IMG/VR virus record: IMGVR_UViG_3300030118_003601
Coordinates: 1 to 30,388 of that record
Length of the DNA: 30,388 nt
Strand: one strand, 5' to 3'
Source: a virus
Shown here: positions 1-5,688 of the stretch, one piece after another
Position numbering within the stretch: the first letter of the stretch is position 1
Layout of the letters: every line of letters begins with the position of its first letter
Notes under the pieces: generated by a model
The model's database searches: none
What the model was told of the DNA's origin: nothing
Seen by the model: only the letters and a program-made list of their open reading frames with translations
Translations under genes and position numbers: made by a program

Positions 1-14
1 GTCGGCACTACGAC
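1..14. other. Left end, half of a junction dyad (possible cos end)
   Basis: The window begins GTCGGCACTACGAC. Bases 7-14 (ACTACGAC) are the reverse complement, with one mismatch, of 30375-30382 (GTCGTGGT) at the other end. Both arms lie exactly six bases from the junction formed by joining the ends. Bases 1-7 also recur directly as GTCGGCA at 30381-30387. No gene lies in bases 1-31. Known cos sites lie just upstream of terS and have imperfect twofold symmetry, so this may be a cohesive end. An artefact of contig ends cannot be excluded. Confidence 0.4.
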
Positions 15-31
15 CCCCTCTCCATAAATTA

Positions 32-382
32 TCACACACCTATGTTGTCGGCGGTGTGGGTGCTGTAGAACTTGGTCTCGCGTCGTTTAGCCATCACAAA
101 ATTGGGATGGGTTTGGATCGCTTCCATCAATATGGTCTCGATAAAACAACATTCAAGTTTTGAGATGACCTCAACGATCTCCAACAGCGGTCCAAATTTT
201 GGGAAGTTGACACCATCAATCCAATCTCTAATTGCCCTATCGGTTGGACCTGTCAACCGTGACAAATCCATGATGGAGAGTTTGTGTTTGGATAGATACG
301 ACGTTAACCAAATCCCAAAACTCGATTGGTCTGGTGATGGTTTGATTTGTGGTGGCCGGCGGCCGCTGTTCTTATTTCCCAT
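32..382 (-). CDS. Small HTH (XRE-like) protein, family member A
   Basis: A 116-residue basic-to-neutral protein with one predicted helix-turn-helix at about residues 22-60 (FGIWLTSYL, then LSIMDLSRLTG, then RAIRDWIDG). A conserved C-terminal helical segment follows. The start at 382 is chosen because GAGG lies just upstream inside the end of the RusA gene, which it overlaps by 11 bases; a longer upstream reading would run through RusA coding sequence. It shares its layout with the HTH proteins at 2749, 5374, 7415 and 7881. As the last gene of the leftward early block, next to the genome end and terS, it could regulate late genes; that role is inference. Confidence 0.8.
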   Translation of the reverse strand: MGNKNSGRRPPQIKPSPDQSSFGIWLTSYLSKHKLSIMDLSRLTGPTDRAIRDWIDGVNFPKFGPLLEIVEVISKLECCFIETILMEAIQTHPNFVMAKRRETKFYSTHTADNIGV

Positions 383-758
383 CCGTATCCTCTTTGACTT
401 TGAGTGTGGTGATTGTGATAGTGTATTCCCAATGACCCTTTTTGTAATCCTTAGAACCGGACAATTTTTGGATTTGATGGTCATCGTCATAGACAACACC
501 ATTGAGAGAATCACAAACAGATCCAAATAGATTTTGGAGATCACGACGACGACGATCACCAAAGGTGACATCGAGATGGAGTTTGACAGGACCTTTGATA
601 ACTGGATGACCAATGGCCATCATGATCTCGATGGCTCGTTGTTTTAACATCGCCTCGAATGATCTCACGGTGTTGTCCTTTATTAAGCGCTTACCACAAA
701 CTCTCATCCTGTTCTTTTTGGCTGGTATTTTGCCATAGTTATGGATTTTGATCATCAT
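372..758 (-). CDS. rusA: RusA-like Holliday junction resolvase
   Basis: A 128-residue protein with the RusA pattern: PAKKNR near residues 12-17, RRRD at 70-73, CDSLNG at 82-87 and a DDD cluster at 91-93, followed by a conserved-type lysine at about 104. RusA family enzymes are dimeric, magnesium-dependent endonucleases that cut four-way DNA junctions, and in phages they resolve branched DNA before packaging. The acidic residues expected for metal binding are visible. The start overlaps the stop of the gene upstream as ATGA, which supports translational coupling. The length is normal for the family. Confidence 0.9.
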   Translation of the reverse strand: MMIKIHNYGKIPAKKNRMRVCGKRLIKDNTVRSFEAMLKQRAIEIMMAIGHPVIKGPVKLHLDVTFGDRRRRDLQNLFGSVCDSLNGVVYDDDHQIQKLSGSKDYKKGHWEYTITITTLKVKEDTDGK

Positions 759-1042
759 TTGGACGTCCTACGTTTACGGCGCTTCCAAAGCGACTCACAG
801 GCCCAATATCGCGCTTCCAATCGTGTGGCGGGATCCTTGTCACATCTCATCCGAGAGCGGAAATTTTCATTGGCTCGAGCGCTGTAATTGTGACGATAGC
901 CAACGGCGCCAAATTTGATCAACTTCTCCTCTCCACCCTTGCAACCTTTGACAACCATTTTCTTTTTTCCATATCCAGGCTCACCCGATCTCAACTTGCG
1001 TGGTTTGTTACACTTCATTTTCTTTTTGTCTATTCGTGCCAT
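755..1042 (-). CDS. Small basic cysteine-containing phage protein
   Basis: A 95-residue, very lysine/arginine-rich protein. It starts MARIDKKKMKCNKPR, contains EKLIKFGAVGYRH, and ends with a C-x2-D/ATRLEARYWACESLWKR block. It resembles a recurrent family of small basic phage proteins (a KLIRFG-type motif followed by R-x-R-H/C and YWxC); the function is unknown and I do not assign one. The start at 1042 has GGAGG four bases upstream; the in-frame start at 1066 has no such site. It overlaps the upstream gene by 13 bases and the RusA start by ATGA. Binding to nucleic acid would fit the charge but is inference. Confidence 0.75.
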   Translation of the reverse strand: MARIDKKKMKCNKPRKLRSGEPGYGKKKMVVKGCKGGEEKLIKFGAVGYRHNYSARANENFRSRMRCDKDPATRLEARYWACESLWKRRKRRTSK

Positions 1043-1404
1043 ATATCCTCCAAATGTTTTATCCAATCATCATATCTCATCTCATTGATGGACTCGGGTG
1101 GCCTCCAAATCCTCCACATCTCAATCTCCATCTCCATCCCAATGGTATATCCACCGTGTGAATCTAACACCACCCACAACTCACTCTCATCAAAGTGAGC
1201 GGCCATCATGAGACCATTGAGGCTCTGAGTCATGGCGTTGACCGTGTCTCCATATCCATTGAGATGAGTCATGGGATGTGGACACATGATGACGACCTCA
1301 TGAGATCGATCGGACTCACTCACCAAACGAGTGATGGTGGTGAGTCGCTTTGTCCACTTCTCTGGATCCTCCTCATATGGTCCAATGATATATATTGGTT
1401 TCAT
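1030..1404 (-). CDS. DUF4406-like (nucleoside deoxyribosyltransferase-fold) protein
   Basis: A 124-residue protein that opens with MKPIYIIGPYEED, the first beta strand and loop typical of DUF4406 and nucleoside 2-deoxyribosyltransferase-like folds. Its end, SELWVVLDSHGGYTIGMEME, looks like the family's D-x-hhhh...S-x-G-x3-E substrate pocket. Related enzymes act on deoxynucleotides, but the activity of DUF4406 proteins is not established, so a nucleotide-related role is inference. The start at 1404 overlaps the methyltransferase stop as ATGA, which is why I prefer it to the start at 1425. Confidence 0.6.
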   Translation of the reverse strand: MKPIYIIGPYEEDPEKWTKRLTTITRLVSESDRSHEVVIMCPHPMTHLNGYGDTVNAMTQSLNGLMMAAHFDESELWVVLDSHGGYTIGMEMEIEMWRIWRPPESINEMRYDDWIKHLEDIWHE

Positions 1405-1907
1405 AATTTCCGCTCGACTGTGCAAATTGTATCATTCCTTGATCCGCCGTGAGGCACCAACAAAATCTCAAGTTTTTTAAATCCTCGAGTTTTTCCAATT
1501 CCCATACTATTCCAACCAAATGAAATCACTATGGAATTTTGTTTACAAATTCTAGCAATTTCATTTTTACAGTTTGACCAATAATTCATTTGATTGGGTT
1601 TTATTTTTAAATTTTCAACACCATAACTGTTATAACATTCTTTTGCTTGACGAATTGAGTAAGGTGGATCATACAAAACACCATCCATGGAATTTGTGTC
1701 CAATGTTTTTAAAAACTCCAAAGCGTCCAAATTAAAATCAGTTTGTCTATTTGGATTAATGTCATTTGTTATAGTTGCCATACTATTCTCACCAGCAAAT
1801 GGATCTATCCATACTCCTTCATTGACATATTTTTCCAATAAATCTTTGATTGGTTTGATAGTAAATGTCCATTTATTGGGCATAGCCCAAACTCTATTTA
1901 AAATCAT
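1401..1907 (-). CDS. DNA amino-methyltransferase (N6-adenine or N4-cytosine)
   Basis: A 168-residue SAM-dependent methyltransferase. The SAM-binding motif is WIDPFAGE at residues 34-40, the acidic strand-2 end is TNDINP near 47-52, and the catalytic motif is YDPPYS at 79-84. The final strand region holds ISFGWNSMG and LVPHGG. This compact type is common in phages, where it modifies phage DNA and can block restriction. The target base and site cannot be read from sequence; N6-adenine is the usual annotation. The gene is visibly more AT-rich than its neighbours and uses many A/T-ending codons, suggesting recent acquisition. ATGA overlaps join it to both neighbours. Confidence 0.85.
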   Translation of the reverse strand: MILNRVWAMPNKWTFTIKPIKDLLEKYVNEGVWIDPFAGENSMATITNDINPNRQTDFNLDALEFLKTLDTNSMDGVLYDPPYSIRQAKECYNSYGVENLKIKPNQMNYWSNCKNEIARICKQNSIVISFGWNSMGIGKTRGFKKLEILLVPHGGSRNDTICTVERKL

Positions 1908-2287
1908 CGTTTCTTCCCTTTGTGGACCCCGGTTTTGGCCACCTGTTGTCCTTTGGCCGTGGCTCGTCTCTTGGCACGATTAGCCGCCGCCAACTTGGCT
2001 CTCCCCTTTGGAGTCGCTTTGAGAGCCGAGATGGCTCGTTTTGGAAGATATACGCCATCCTTTCCAGCCGCTCTCCAATCCTGTTTTGACCATCGTGAGA
2101 GAGATCGTTGAGCCTTGGTCCTTCCCTTGGGTTTTTTGTACCCACCACCGGCGCTCTCATATTGTTTGACCAATAGTTGAGACTTACGAGCGCTCCATTG
2201 GCCCGGCTTACCACCTTTGGATCCGGCCATGATCTTTCGTTTGAGGCGCTCTCGGAGCGCTGGTTTGGTGTATTTGTCTTTGTCCAT
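1904..2287 (-). CDS. DUF5872-like basic protein
   Basis: A 127-residue highly basic protein. The N-terminal part (YTKPALRERLK, GGKPGQWSARKSQLL, YESAGGGYKK, then QRSLSRWSKQDW) matches my memory of the DUF5872 family, known from viruses and phages and without a known function. The C-terminal part (YLPKRAISAL, followed by a run of Arg/Lys/Ala) resembles the basic tail found in such proteins. GGGAGA lies seven bases upstream of the ATG. It is linked by ATGA overlap to the methyltransferase gene downstream. DNA binding or virion packaging is plausible from the charge but is not shown. Confidence 0.75.
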   Translation of the reverse strand: MDKDKYTKPALRERLKRKIMAGSKGGKPGQWSARKSQLLVKQYESAGGGYKKPKGRTKAQRSLSRWSKQDWRAAGKDGVYLPKRAISALKATPKGRAKLAAANRAKRRATAKGQQVAKTGVHKGKKR

Positions 2288-2288
2288 G

Positions 2289-2675
2289 TTATCTCCCTCT
2301 CGTAACTCGTGATCTTAAGCGGTTGGATCTCGTGGGACGTCGTGTGGCTCTGGAAGCCTCAAAAGCGTTATCATAAAAATCTCCATCCGTGCTCTCTCGA
2401 ATCACTGTGGTTTTTGGTGTGTTGTCTTTTTTCATCGCTTGAATCGCTTGAAGTACCGCCAACGGTTGGACCGGTATTGGGAGACCTCTTGTGGCTTTGG
2501 GTTTGTTGATTGGCGCTCCACTGGTTTTGAGACGTCCCAATGACTCCAAACGGATGGCGACGGCGGTCGCTTGATCTCGTGCCATACCGAAACGGGCCAT
2601 GAATTTGGGAATTGCTCGCTCGATTCGATTGTGTGCAGAACGATCGGAGTTTGGAATATATATATTTTGGGCCAT
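2289..2675 (-). CDS. Hypothetical early protein
   Basis: A 128-residue protein that I do not recognise. The N-terminal half (FMARFGMARDQATAVAIRLE) is predicted helical; the middle is rich in Pro, Lys and Thr; the C-terminus is arginine-rich (RATRRPTRSNRLRSRVTRGR). The start at 2675 is chosen for AGAGGAG six bases upstream; an in-frame start at 2717 has none. It lies between an HTH gene and the DUF5872-like gene, and its stop is one base from the next ATG. All three minus-strand frames are open across parts of this region, so frame choice rests on the SD and on codon pattern. Confidence 0.7.
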   Translation of the reverse strand: MAQNIYIPNSDRSAHNRIERAIPKFMARFGMARDQATAVAIRLESLGRLKTSGAPINKPKATRGLPIPVQPLAVLQAIQAMKKDNTPKTTVIRESTDGDFYDNAFEASRATRRPTRSNRLRSRVTRGR

Positions 2676-2742
2676 GGTGGACTCCTCTGGGATGACAATC
2701 ACATGGATCACATCCACATATTGGACAATAGTTCAATCTCAT
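2371..2742 (-). CDS. Possible overlapping Cys-rich ORF (doubtful)
   Basis: This frame opens six bases after the HTH gene stop and begins MRLNYCPICGCDPCDCH, five cysteines and a histidine spaced like a zinc-binding knuckle. It then runs out of frame through nearly all of the gene at 2289-2675, where its composition (Ser, Arg, Asn, Gln) looks like antiselected shadow sequence. It has no clear ribosome site. It would fill the only sizeable gap in this otherwise tight block, so a short zinc-knuckle protein or decayed remnant is possible. I rate it as doubtful. Confidence 0.22.
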   Translation of the reverse strand: MRLNYCPICGCDPCDCHPRGVHHGPKYIYSKLRSFCTQSNRASNSQIHGPFRYGTRSSDRRRHPFGVIGTSQNQWSANQQTQSHKRSPNTGPTVGGTSSDSSDEKRQHTKNHSDSREHGWRFL

Positions 2743-2748
2743 TGTATC

Positions 2749-2997
2749 TCATTTTGGTGGGTTCATATATTCGACACAATCAATGACACAATCCGTCAAC
2801 GTTTGATCCGTCATGTCACCAACACACTCCACCAACCAAATCCAATCCTCATGATACAATTTATTTTCACCATTGATTATCCTGTACAACTTGCGAATAT
2901 GGATTCCACTGTAGTCGCTCAGATTGATAATGGTGATTTGGTGATTCTGAAGTTGGAGCCGGATCCAATCTCCAAATGTGTTCGAAAGTCTTTTCAT
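2749..2997 (-). CDS. Small HTH (XRE-like) protein, family member B
   Basis: An 82-residue protein with a helix-turn-helix at about residues 5-45 (TFGDWIRLQL, ITIINLSDYSG, RKLYRIINGE) and a helical C-terminal part with DCVIDCVEYM. The layout matches the HTH proteins at 32, 5374, 7415 and 7881. The start at 2997 is chosen because a 13-codon SD-equipped leader ORF (2994-3035) ends in ATGA on this codon. It is the first gene left of the iteron region at 3044-3329, so it is the best candidate to bind those repeats as a regulator or origin-binding protein. That link is inference. Confidence 0.75.
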   Translation of the reverse strand: MKRLSNTFGDWIRLQLQNHQITIINLSDYSGIHIRKLYRIINGENKLYHEDWIWLVECVGDMTDQTLTDCVIDCVEYMNPPK

Positions 2998-3035
2998 GTC
3001 CACACCATAACACATCTCCACCCATGGTGGTCCAT
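2994..3035 (-). CDS. Thirteen-residue leader peptide coupled to the HTH gene
   Basis: A short ORF, MDHHGWRCVMVWT, with GAGAGG five bases upstream of its ATG. Its TGA stop overlaps the ATG of the HTH gene as ATGA, the same arrangement used by many real gene pairs in this genome. The HTH gene has no good ribosome site of its own, so the leader probably delivers ribosomes to it. The leader's SD lies at the edge of the three-copy iteron array, so protein bound there could affect both transcription and leader translation. Confidence 0.45.
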   Translation of the reverse strand: MDHHGWRCVMVWT

Positions 3036-3043
3036 AAATCCTC

Positions 3044-3073
3044 TCACACCAGTTTCACACCAGTTTCACACGT
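3044..3073 (-). repeat. Three-copy 11-bp iteron array (leftward)
   Basis: On the minus strand GTGTGA occurs at three sites with an exact 11-bp period (plus-strand TCACAC at 3044, 3055 and 3066), inside units ACGTGTGAAAC, TGGTGTGAAAC and TGGTGTGAGAG. A 19-base stretch, ACGTGTGAAACTGGTGTGA, is repeated in opposite orientation in the six-copy array at 3267-3329. One unit per helical turn means every copy faces the same side of the DNA, as in protein-binding iterons. It sits just upstream of the leader peptide and the HTH gene. Confidence 0.85.
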
Positions 3074-3266
3074 ACATCAACCGGGTATCATATCGAGTTT
3101 TATGGAAAAATAGACCAAAATACACCACTTTTTTGCATTTGCACCGCTTCAACTTACATCAACCCCATGGATATAAGATAAAAAATGTTTTTAGTTAGAA
3201 AATCATATATTTTAGTATATATTTTTGGTATGTAATCGGTTTTGTCGATGTTGTAGAGTTTTCGAG
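3074..3266. other. AT-rich intergenic core, possible replication origin
   Basis: There is no convincing gene in this stretch. It lies between two inverted iteron arrays and becomes strongly AT-rich at about 3175-3235 (long A/T runs with TATATT, TTTAGTATATA). A direct repeat, TACATCAACC, occurs at 3073-3082 and 3155-3164. Iterons beside an AT-rich unwinding segment are the standard form of many phage and plasmid origins. The region also divides leftward and rightward transcription, so a purely regulatory role is possible. The genome has its own primase and helicase, which require an origin somewhere. Confidence 0.5.
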
Positions 3267-3329
3267 ACGTGTGAAACACGTGTGAAACTGGTGTGAATTA
3301 CGTGTGAAATTGGTGTGATCTACGTGTGA
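3267..3329 (+). repeat. Six-copy 11-bp iteron array (rightward)
   Basis: GTGTGA starts at 3269, 3280, 3291, 3302, 3313 and 3324, an exact 11-bp period over six units. The two bases before each core are AC, AC, TG, AC, TG, AC, giving a partly alternating 22-bp pattern, and the four bases after it drift from AAAC to TTTT. The array ends 15 bases before the -35 box of a rightward promoter, the position expected for an activator or repressor, and also fits an initiator-binding origin array. The opposite array is at 3044-3073. Confidence 0.9.
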
Positions 3330-3344
3330 TTTTTTACTAGTTGT

Positions 3345-3373
3345 TTGACAATGTGTAAAGAATACCTTACAGT
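3345..3373 (+). promoter_or_regulatory. Rightward sigma70-type promoter
   Basis: A perfect -35 box TTGACA at 3345-3350, a 17-base spacer and a -10 box TACAGT (4 of 6 to consensus) at 3368-3373. Transcription would begin near 3380 and lead directly into the plus-strand gene at 3427. The six-copy iteron array ends 15 bases upstream of the -35 box, so its binding protein probably controls this promoter. Confidence 0.65.
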
Positions 3374-3426
3374 AAAGACATGGACACGAAGTTCATACAA
3401 ACAAACAAAATCAATCGGAGTCACAA

Positions 3427-3642
3427 ATGACAAAAGAACAAATCAAAGAAATCGGCCAATGGTTAATGGAAGAAAACATTGCAAATTACTATGAGCCAAA
3501 TAACCAAATTTACATTGAATCAGAATGTCAAATTGATGAATTAGATTGTATTCTTTCAGACTTGGGCATTGAATACACTATCGTAGAACACGAATATACA
3601 ATACAATTAGGTGATTATTTGGCTCATATTATTTTAAAATAA
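3427..3642 (+). CDS. Small acidic plus-strand protein (moron-like)
   Basis: A 71-residue acidic protein I do not recognise. It has an N-terminal helix (KEQIKEIGQWLMEENIANYY) and alternating strands rich in Glu, Ile and Tyr (QIYIESE, IEYTIVEHEYTIQL). GGAG lies six bases upstream of the ATG, a TTGACA promoter precedes it and an intrinsic terminator follows 23 bases after the stop. A lone gene with its own promoter and terminator, on the strand opposite its neighbours and clearly AT-richer, fits the moron pattern. Its small, acidic nature would suit an inhibitor of a host or phage DNA-binding protein, but nothing proves this. Confidence 0.8.
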   Translation: MTKEQIKEIGQWLMEENIANYYEPNNQIYIESECQIDELDCILSDLGIEYTIVEHEYTIQLGDYLAHIILK

Positions 3643-3665
3643 CCAAACCACATCTCATCAAACCG

Positions 3666-3697
3666 GAGTCACCCAAATGGGTGGCTCTTTTGGTTTT
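3666..3697 (+). terminator. Intrinsic terminator after the 3427 gene
   Basis: A nine-base-pair stem, GAGTCACCC (3666-3674) with GGGTGGCTC (3679-3687), closed by an AAAT loop and followed by TTTTGGTTTT. The single T-G pair is a wobble when read on the plus strand but a C-A mismatch on the minus strand, so it acts rightward. A near copy lies on the minus strand at 24518-24553. Confidence 0.85.
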
Positions 3698-4040
3698 AGA
3701 CCCACTCCCAATCATCATCATCGGAGTCCTCATCCTCAACACACATGAGATATTGTTGTTCCATATGTGTCAACGTGTGGAGAGCCGCTTGGATGACTCT
3801 CAACGTGGATGGGTGCTCATGGTGCTCATCAAACTCCACACCATCATTGGTAAAATGTACCAACATCACTTCCTTGTCTCCATCCATGACGTATCCAATC
3901 CCATCATGATGGATATAACACAACTCCAATGACTCAATCGCCGTCTCGAAGTGAAGACCGGCTTTGATTGGGTCAATGGGTGTGTCGGTGGAGATCCCAC
4001 GGAGTAACATCTGGATCAAATGGACAATGGATTCACTCAT
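3696..4040 (-). CDS. Acidic hypothetical protein
   Basis: A 114-residue protein of unknown function ending in a very acidic tail (VEDEDSDDDDWEWV). The body is alpha/beta with GIGYVMDGDKEVMLVHFT and EFDEHHEHPSTLRVIQAAL. The start at 4040 is the first ATG after the helicase stop, 17 bases away, with no good SD; an upstream in-frame TTG at 4079 lies inside the helicase gene. It is the last gene of the replication block and converges on the plus-strand 3427 gene, ending on that gene's terminator. Extreme acidic tails occur in DNA mimics and in proteins that bind basic partners; neither can be claimed here. Confidence 0.7.
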   Translation of the reverse strand: MSESIVHLIQMLLRGISTDTPIDPIKAGLHFETAIESLELCYIHHDGIGYVMDGDKEVMLVHFTNDGVEFDEHHEHPSTLRVIQAALHTLTHMEQQYLMCVEDEDSDDDDWEWV

Positions 4041-4057
4041 GATCTGAGTGTAACATA

Positions 4058-5377
4058 CTATTTTTTGAGAGGCTTCCAAACTCGATGTTTCCCACGTCGT
4101 TTTGACTCGTATCCCAACAAAATCATGATGGCCGCTATCCTTTTGGCGTTGCCAGTGTGGGAGATGTGCATTGGCAAGTCAAGCGCCTCAATGATGTCAT
4201 TCGTGGTGGTGTCTTGTGCTCCATCTCCACGCTCCGTCATGATTTTGTGAACCTTATAGGCCCATGGATCATCCACGAGAAAAGCGGTTTGATAATCTCT
4301 CAACATCTCCTCAAACTCCGGATCCAACCACCATTTGACTCCGGTTTTGTAAAAGTGGACCGCCTCGGCCCATATTTGTTCTTTGTGGGTCTGAAGATAC
4401 TGAATGTTGATTTTGTCGAGGATTTTGAACACCCAAAACCGTCGCTCTGGACCATCATCCATGAATTGATAATTGTTGGTTGTACCCACAAAACACGTCC
4501 TCCGTTGTCTCTTGACTGGTAGACGGCCATAACTAGGACGATACAAATCCTCGGATGTGGAGAGAAATTGTTTGGCCAAATCGGCGCTCTTTCCTTGCAG
4601 GTCCTTCAACTCTGCAATCTCCCATATCCATGTCCCACTTTGATGGATTTTCTCCATGGCGTCTTTGGTTCCAATAGGGATGTCCGACCGGTTGAAGTAT
4701 TGACCAGCCATGATCTCCATGGTCATCGACTTCCCCACACCTTTTGGACCCACAAAGATTGGGAATGTGTGGACATGACAGCCCGGTTGATAGATTCGAG
4801 CCACAAATGAGATCCACATGAGAGCCGACATCCGTTGGATCAATGGACGATACTCATCCACCGTCTCACACATCAACACATCCTCGGCCAAATTCTCAAT
4901 CCGTGGAGTATTGTCCCATTCTGGAAGCGCCTCCAACCAATCTTTGATTGGTGTGTGGATTCTCATGTGGGAGACTCTCAAAACGGCTCCCTCGAGGGCC
5001 TTATTGGATACCGTATAGCGATAACGGACCTCCATATCCAACGCCATGTCCTCAATCACGTCATCACTCACCAACTGACCTCTCCAAAGTATTTGGTTCG
5101 CATGTTCCCAAAAACAAAGAGACTTGTATTGTGGATCATTCTCCAAAATGAGATTGGTGTTGATTCGATTTGTCCGAGGTCTGACCGGTTTTTTGAGGTT
5201 GCCATGGTCATCGTATTGAGGCGCCGGCTTTTGGAGTTTGTCCCACGTGGTTGGATCCGCTCCGATTGGGAGTGTGGGATCCACTGTGGACTCGACATCA
5301 TCCACCATATGGATACCCAACTCTTTGGCCATCGCCAAAAGTCTCTCTCTCGCTTCCTTTTGTTTGTCTGTTGTCAT
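4058..5377 (-). CDS. VapE-type replicative helicase (virulence-associated E family)
   Basis: A 439-residue protein with the VapE/superfamily 3-like ATPase core. Walker A GPKGVGKS is at 210-217, Walker B WIWEIAELK at 250-258, the sensor strand CFVGTTNN at 296-302 and the arginine-finger motif ERRFW at 311-315. The N-terminal 200 residues contain the usual linker and winged helices, including WLEALPEWD. These proteins are predicted or shown helicases that open the origin and work with an AEP-type primase, here the gene at 6449. GGAG lies nine bases upstream and the start overlaps the preceding HTH gene as ATGA. The length is typical. Confidence 0.88.
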   Translation of the reverse strand: MTTDKQKEARERLLAMAKELGIHMVDDVESTVDPTLPIGADPTTWDKLQKPAPQYDDHGNLKKPVRPRTNRINTNLILENDPQYKSLCFWEHANQILWRGQLVSDDVIEDMALDMEVRYRYTVSNKALEGAVLRVSHMRIHTPIKDWLEALPEWDNTPRIENLAEDVLMCETVDEYRPLIQRMSALMWISFVARIYQPGCHVHTFPIFVGPKGVGKSMTMEIMAGQYFNRSDIPIGTKDAMEKIHQSGTWIWEIAELKDLQGKSADLAKQFLSTSEDLYRPSYGRLPVKRQRRTCFVGTTNNYQFMDDGPERRFWVFKILDKINIQYLQTHKEQIWAEAVHFYKTGVKWWLDPEFEEMLRDYQTAFLVDDPWAYKVHKIMTERGDGAQDTTTNDIIEALDLPMHISHTGNAKRIAAIMILLGYESKRRGKHRVWKPLKK

Positions 5378-5688
5378 TTTGGTAGTCTCCGATTTTTGTA
5401 TTGTTTGATTGATTTGTTGTTTGGATCGTTGGATTTGATGATGAGGTGGACCGCCTTATCCCATGTGACTCTCCACAAAACTGGATCATCCACCAACACA
5501 TCAATGATTTGGATGAGACGTACAAATTGGAGTCTCTCAGGTCGTTGACACCACTTCTTTACTGTTGGCGGTGTGACATCCAACGTGAGAGCCAAATCAT
5601 CAATGGTCATGTCCTTTTTGGCCAATGTTGTCACTAGCCAATCACCAAATGGACCGGAGCCCGCTGGGATTAAAATGTCATATATCAT
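5374..5688 (-). CDS. Small HTH (XRE-like) protein, family member C
   Basis: A 104-residue protein with a helix-turn-helix at about residues 13-50 (PFGDWLVTTLAKK, MTIDDLALTLDV, PPTVKKWCQ) and a C-terminal helical segment with DDPVLWRVTWDKAV. Its FG-x-W-L start, helix order and C-terminal part align by eye with the HTH proteins at 32, 2749, 7415 and 7881. GGAGGGTGA precedes the ATG, and ATGA overlaps join it to the cytosine methylase upstream and the helicase downstream. It may regulate the replication block or act as a replication accessory; both are inference. Confidence 0.78.
   Translation of the reverse strand: MIYDILIPAGSGPFGDWLVTTLAKKDMTIDDLALTLDVTPPTVKKWCQRPERLQFVRLIQIIDVLVDDPVLWRVTWDKAVHLIIKSNDPNNKSIKQYKNRRLPK

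Noticed and set aside
72-530. Long plus-strand open frame opposite the HTH and RusA genes
   Set aside because: Antisense shadow of two supported genes with no plus-strand promoter or SD seen.
2432-2698. Third open minus-strand frame over the 2289-2675 gene
   Set aside because: No SD, low-complexity composition, and fully inside a better supported gene.
2599-3198. 199-codon plus-strand open frame running into the iteron region
   Set aside because: It crosses the HTH gene antisense and one iteron array, with no SD and no recognisable domain.
3044-3329. CRISPR array
   Set aside because: The repeats are 11 bp, contiguous and without unique spacers, so they are iterons.
4835-5548. 237-codon plus-strand open frame opposite the helicase gene
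   Set aside because: Composition mirrors the minus-strand helicase codons; no recognisable motif and no SD.
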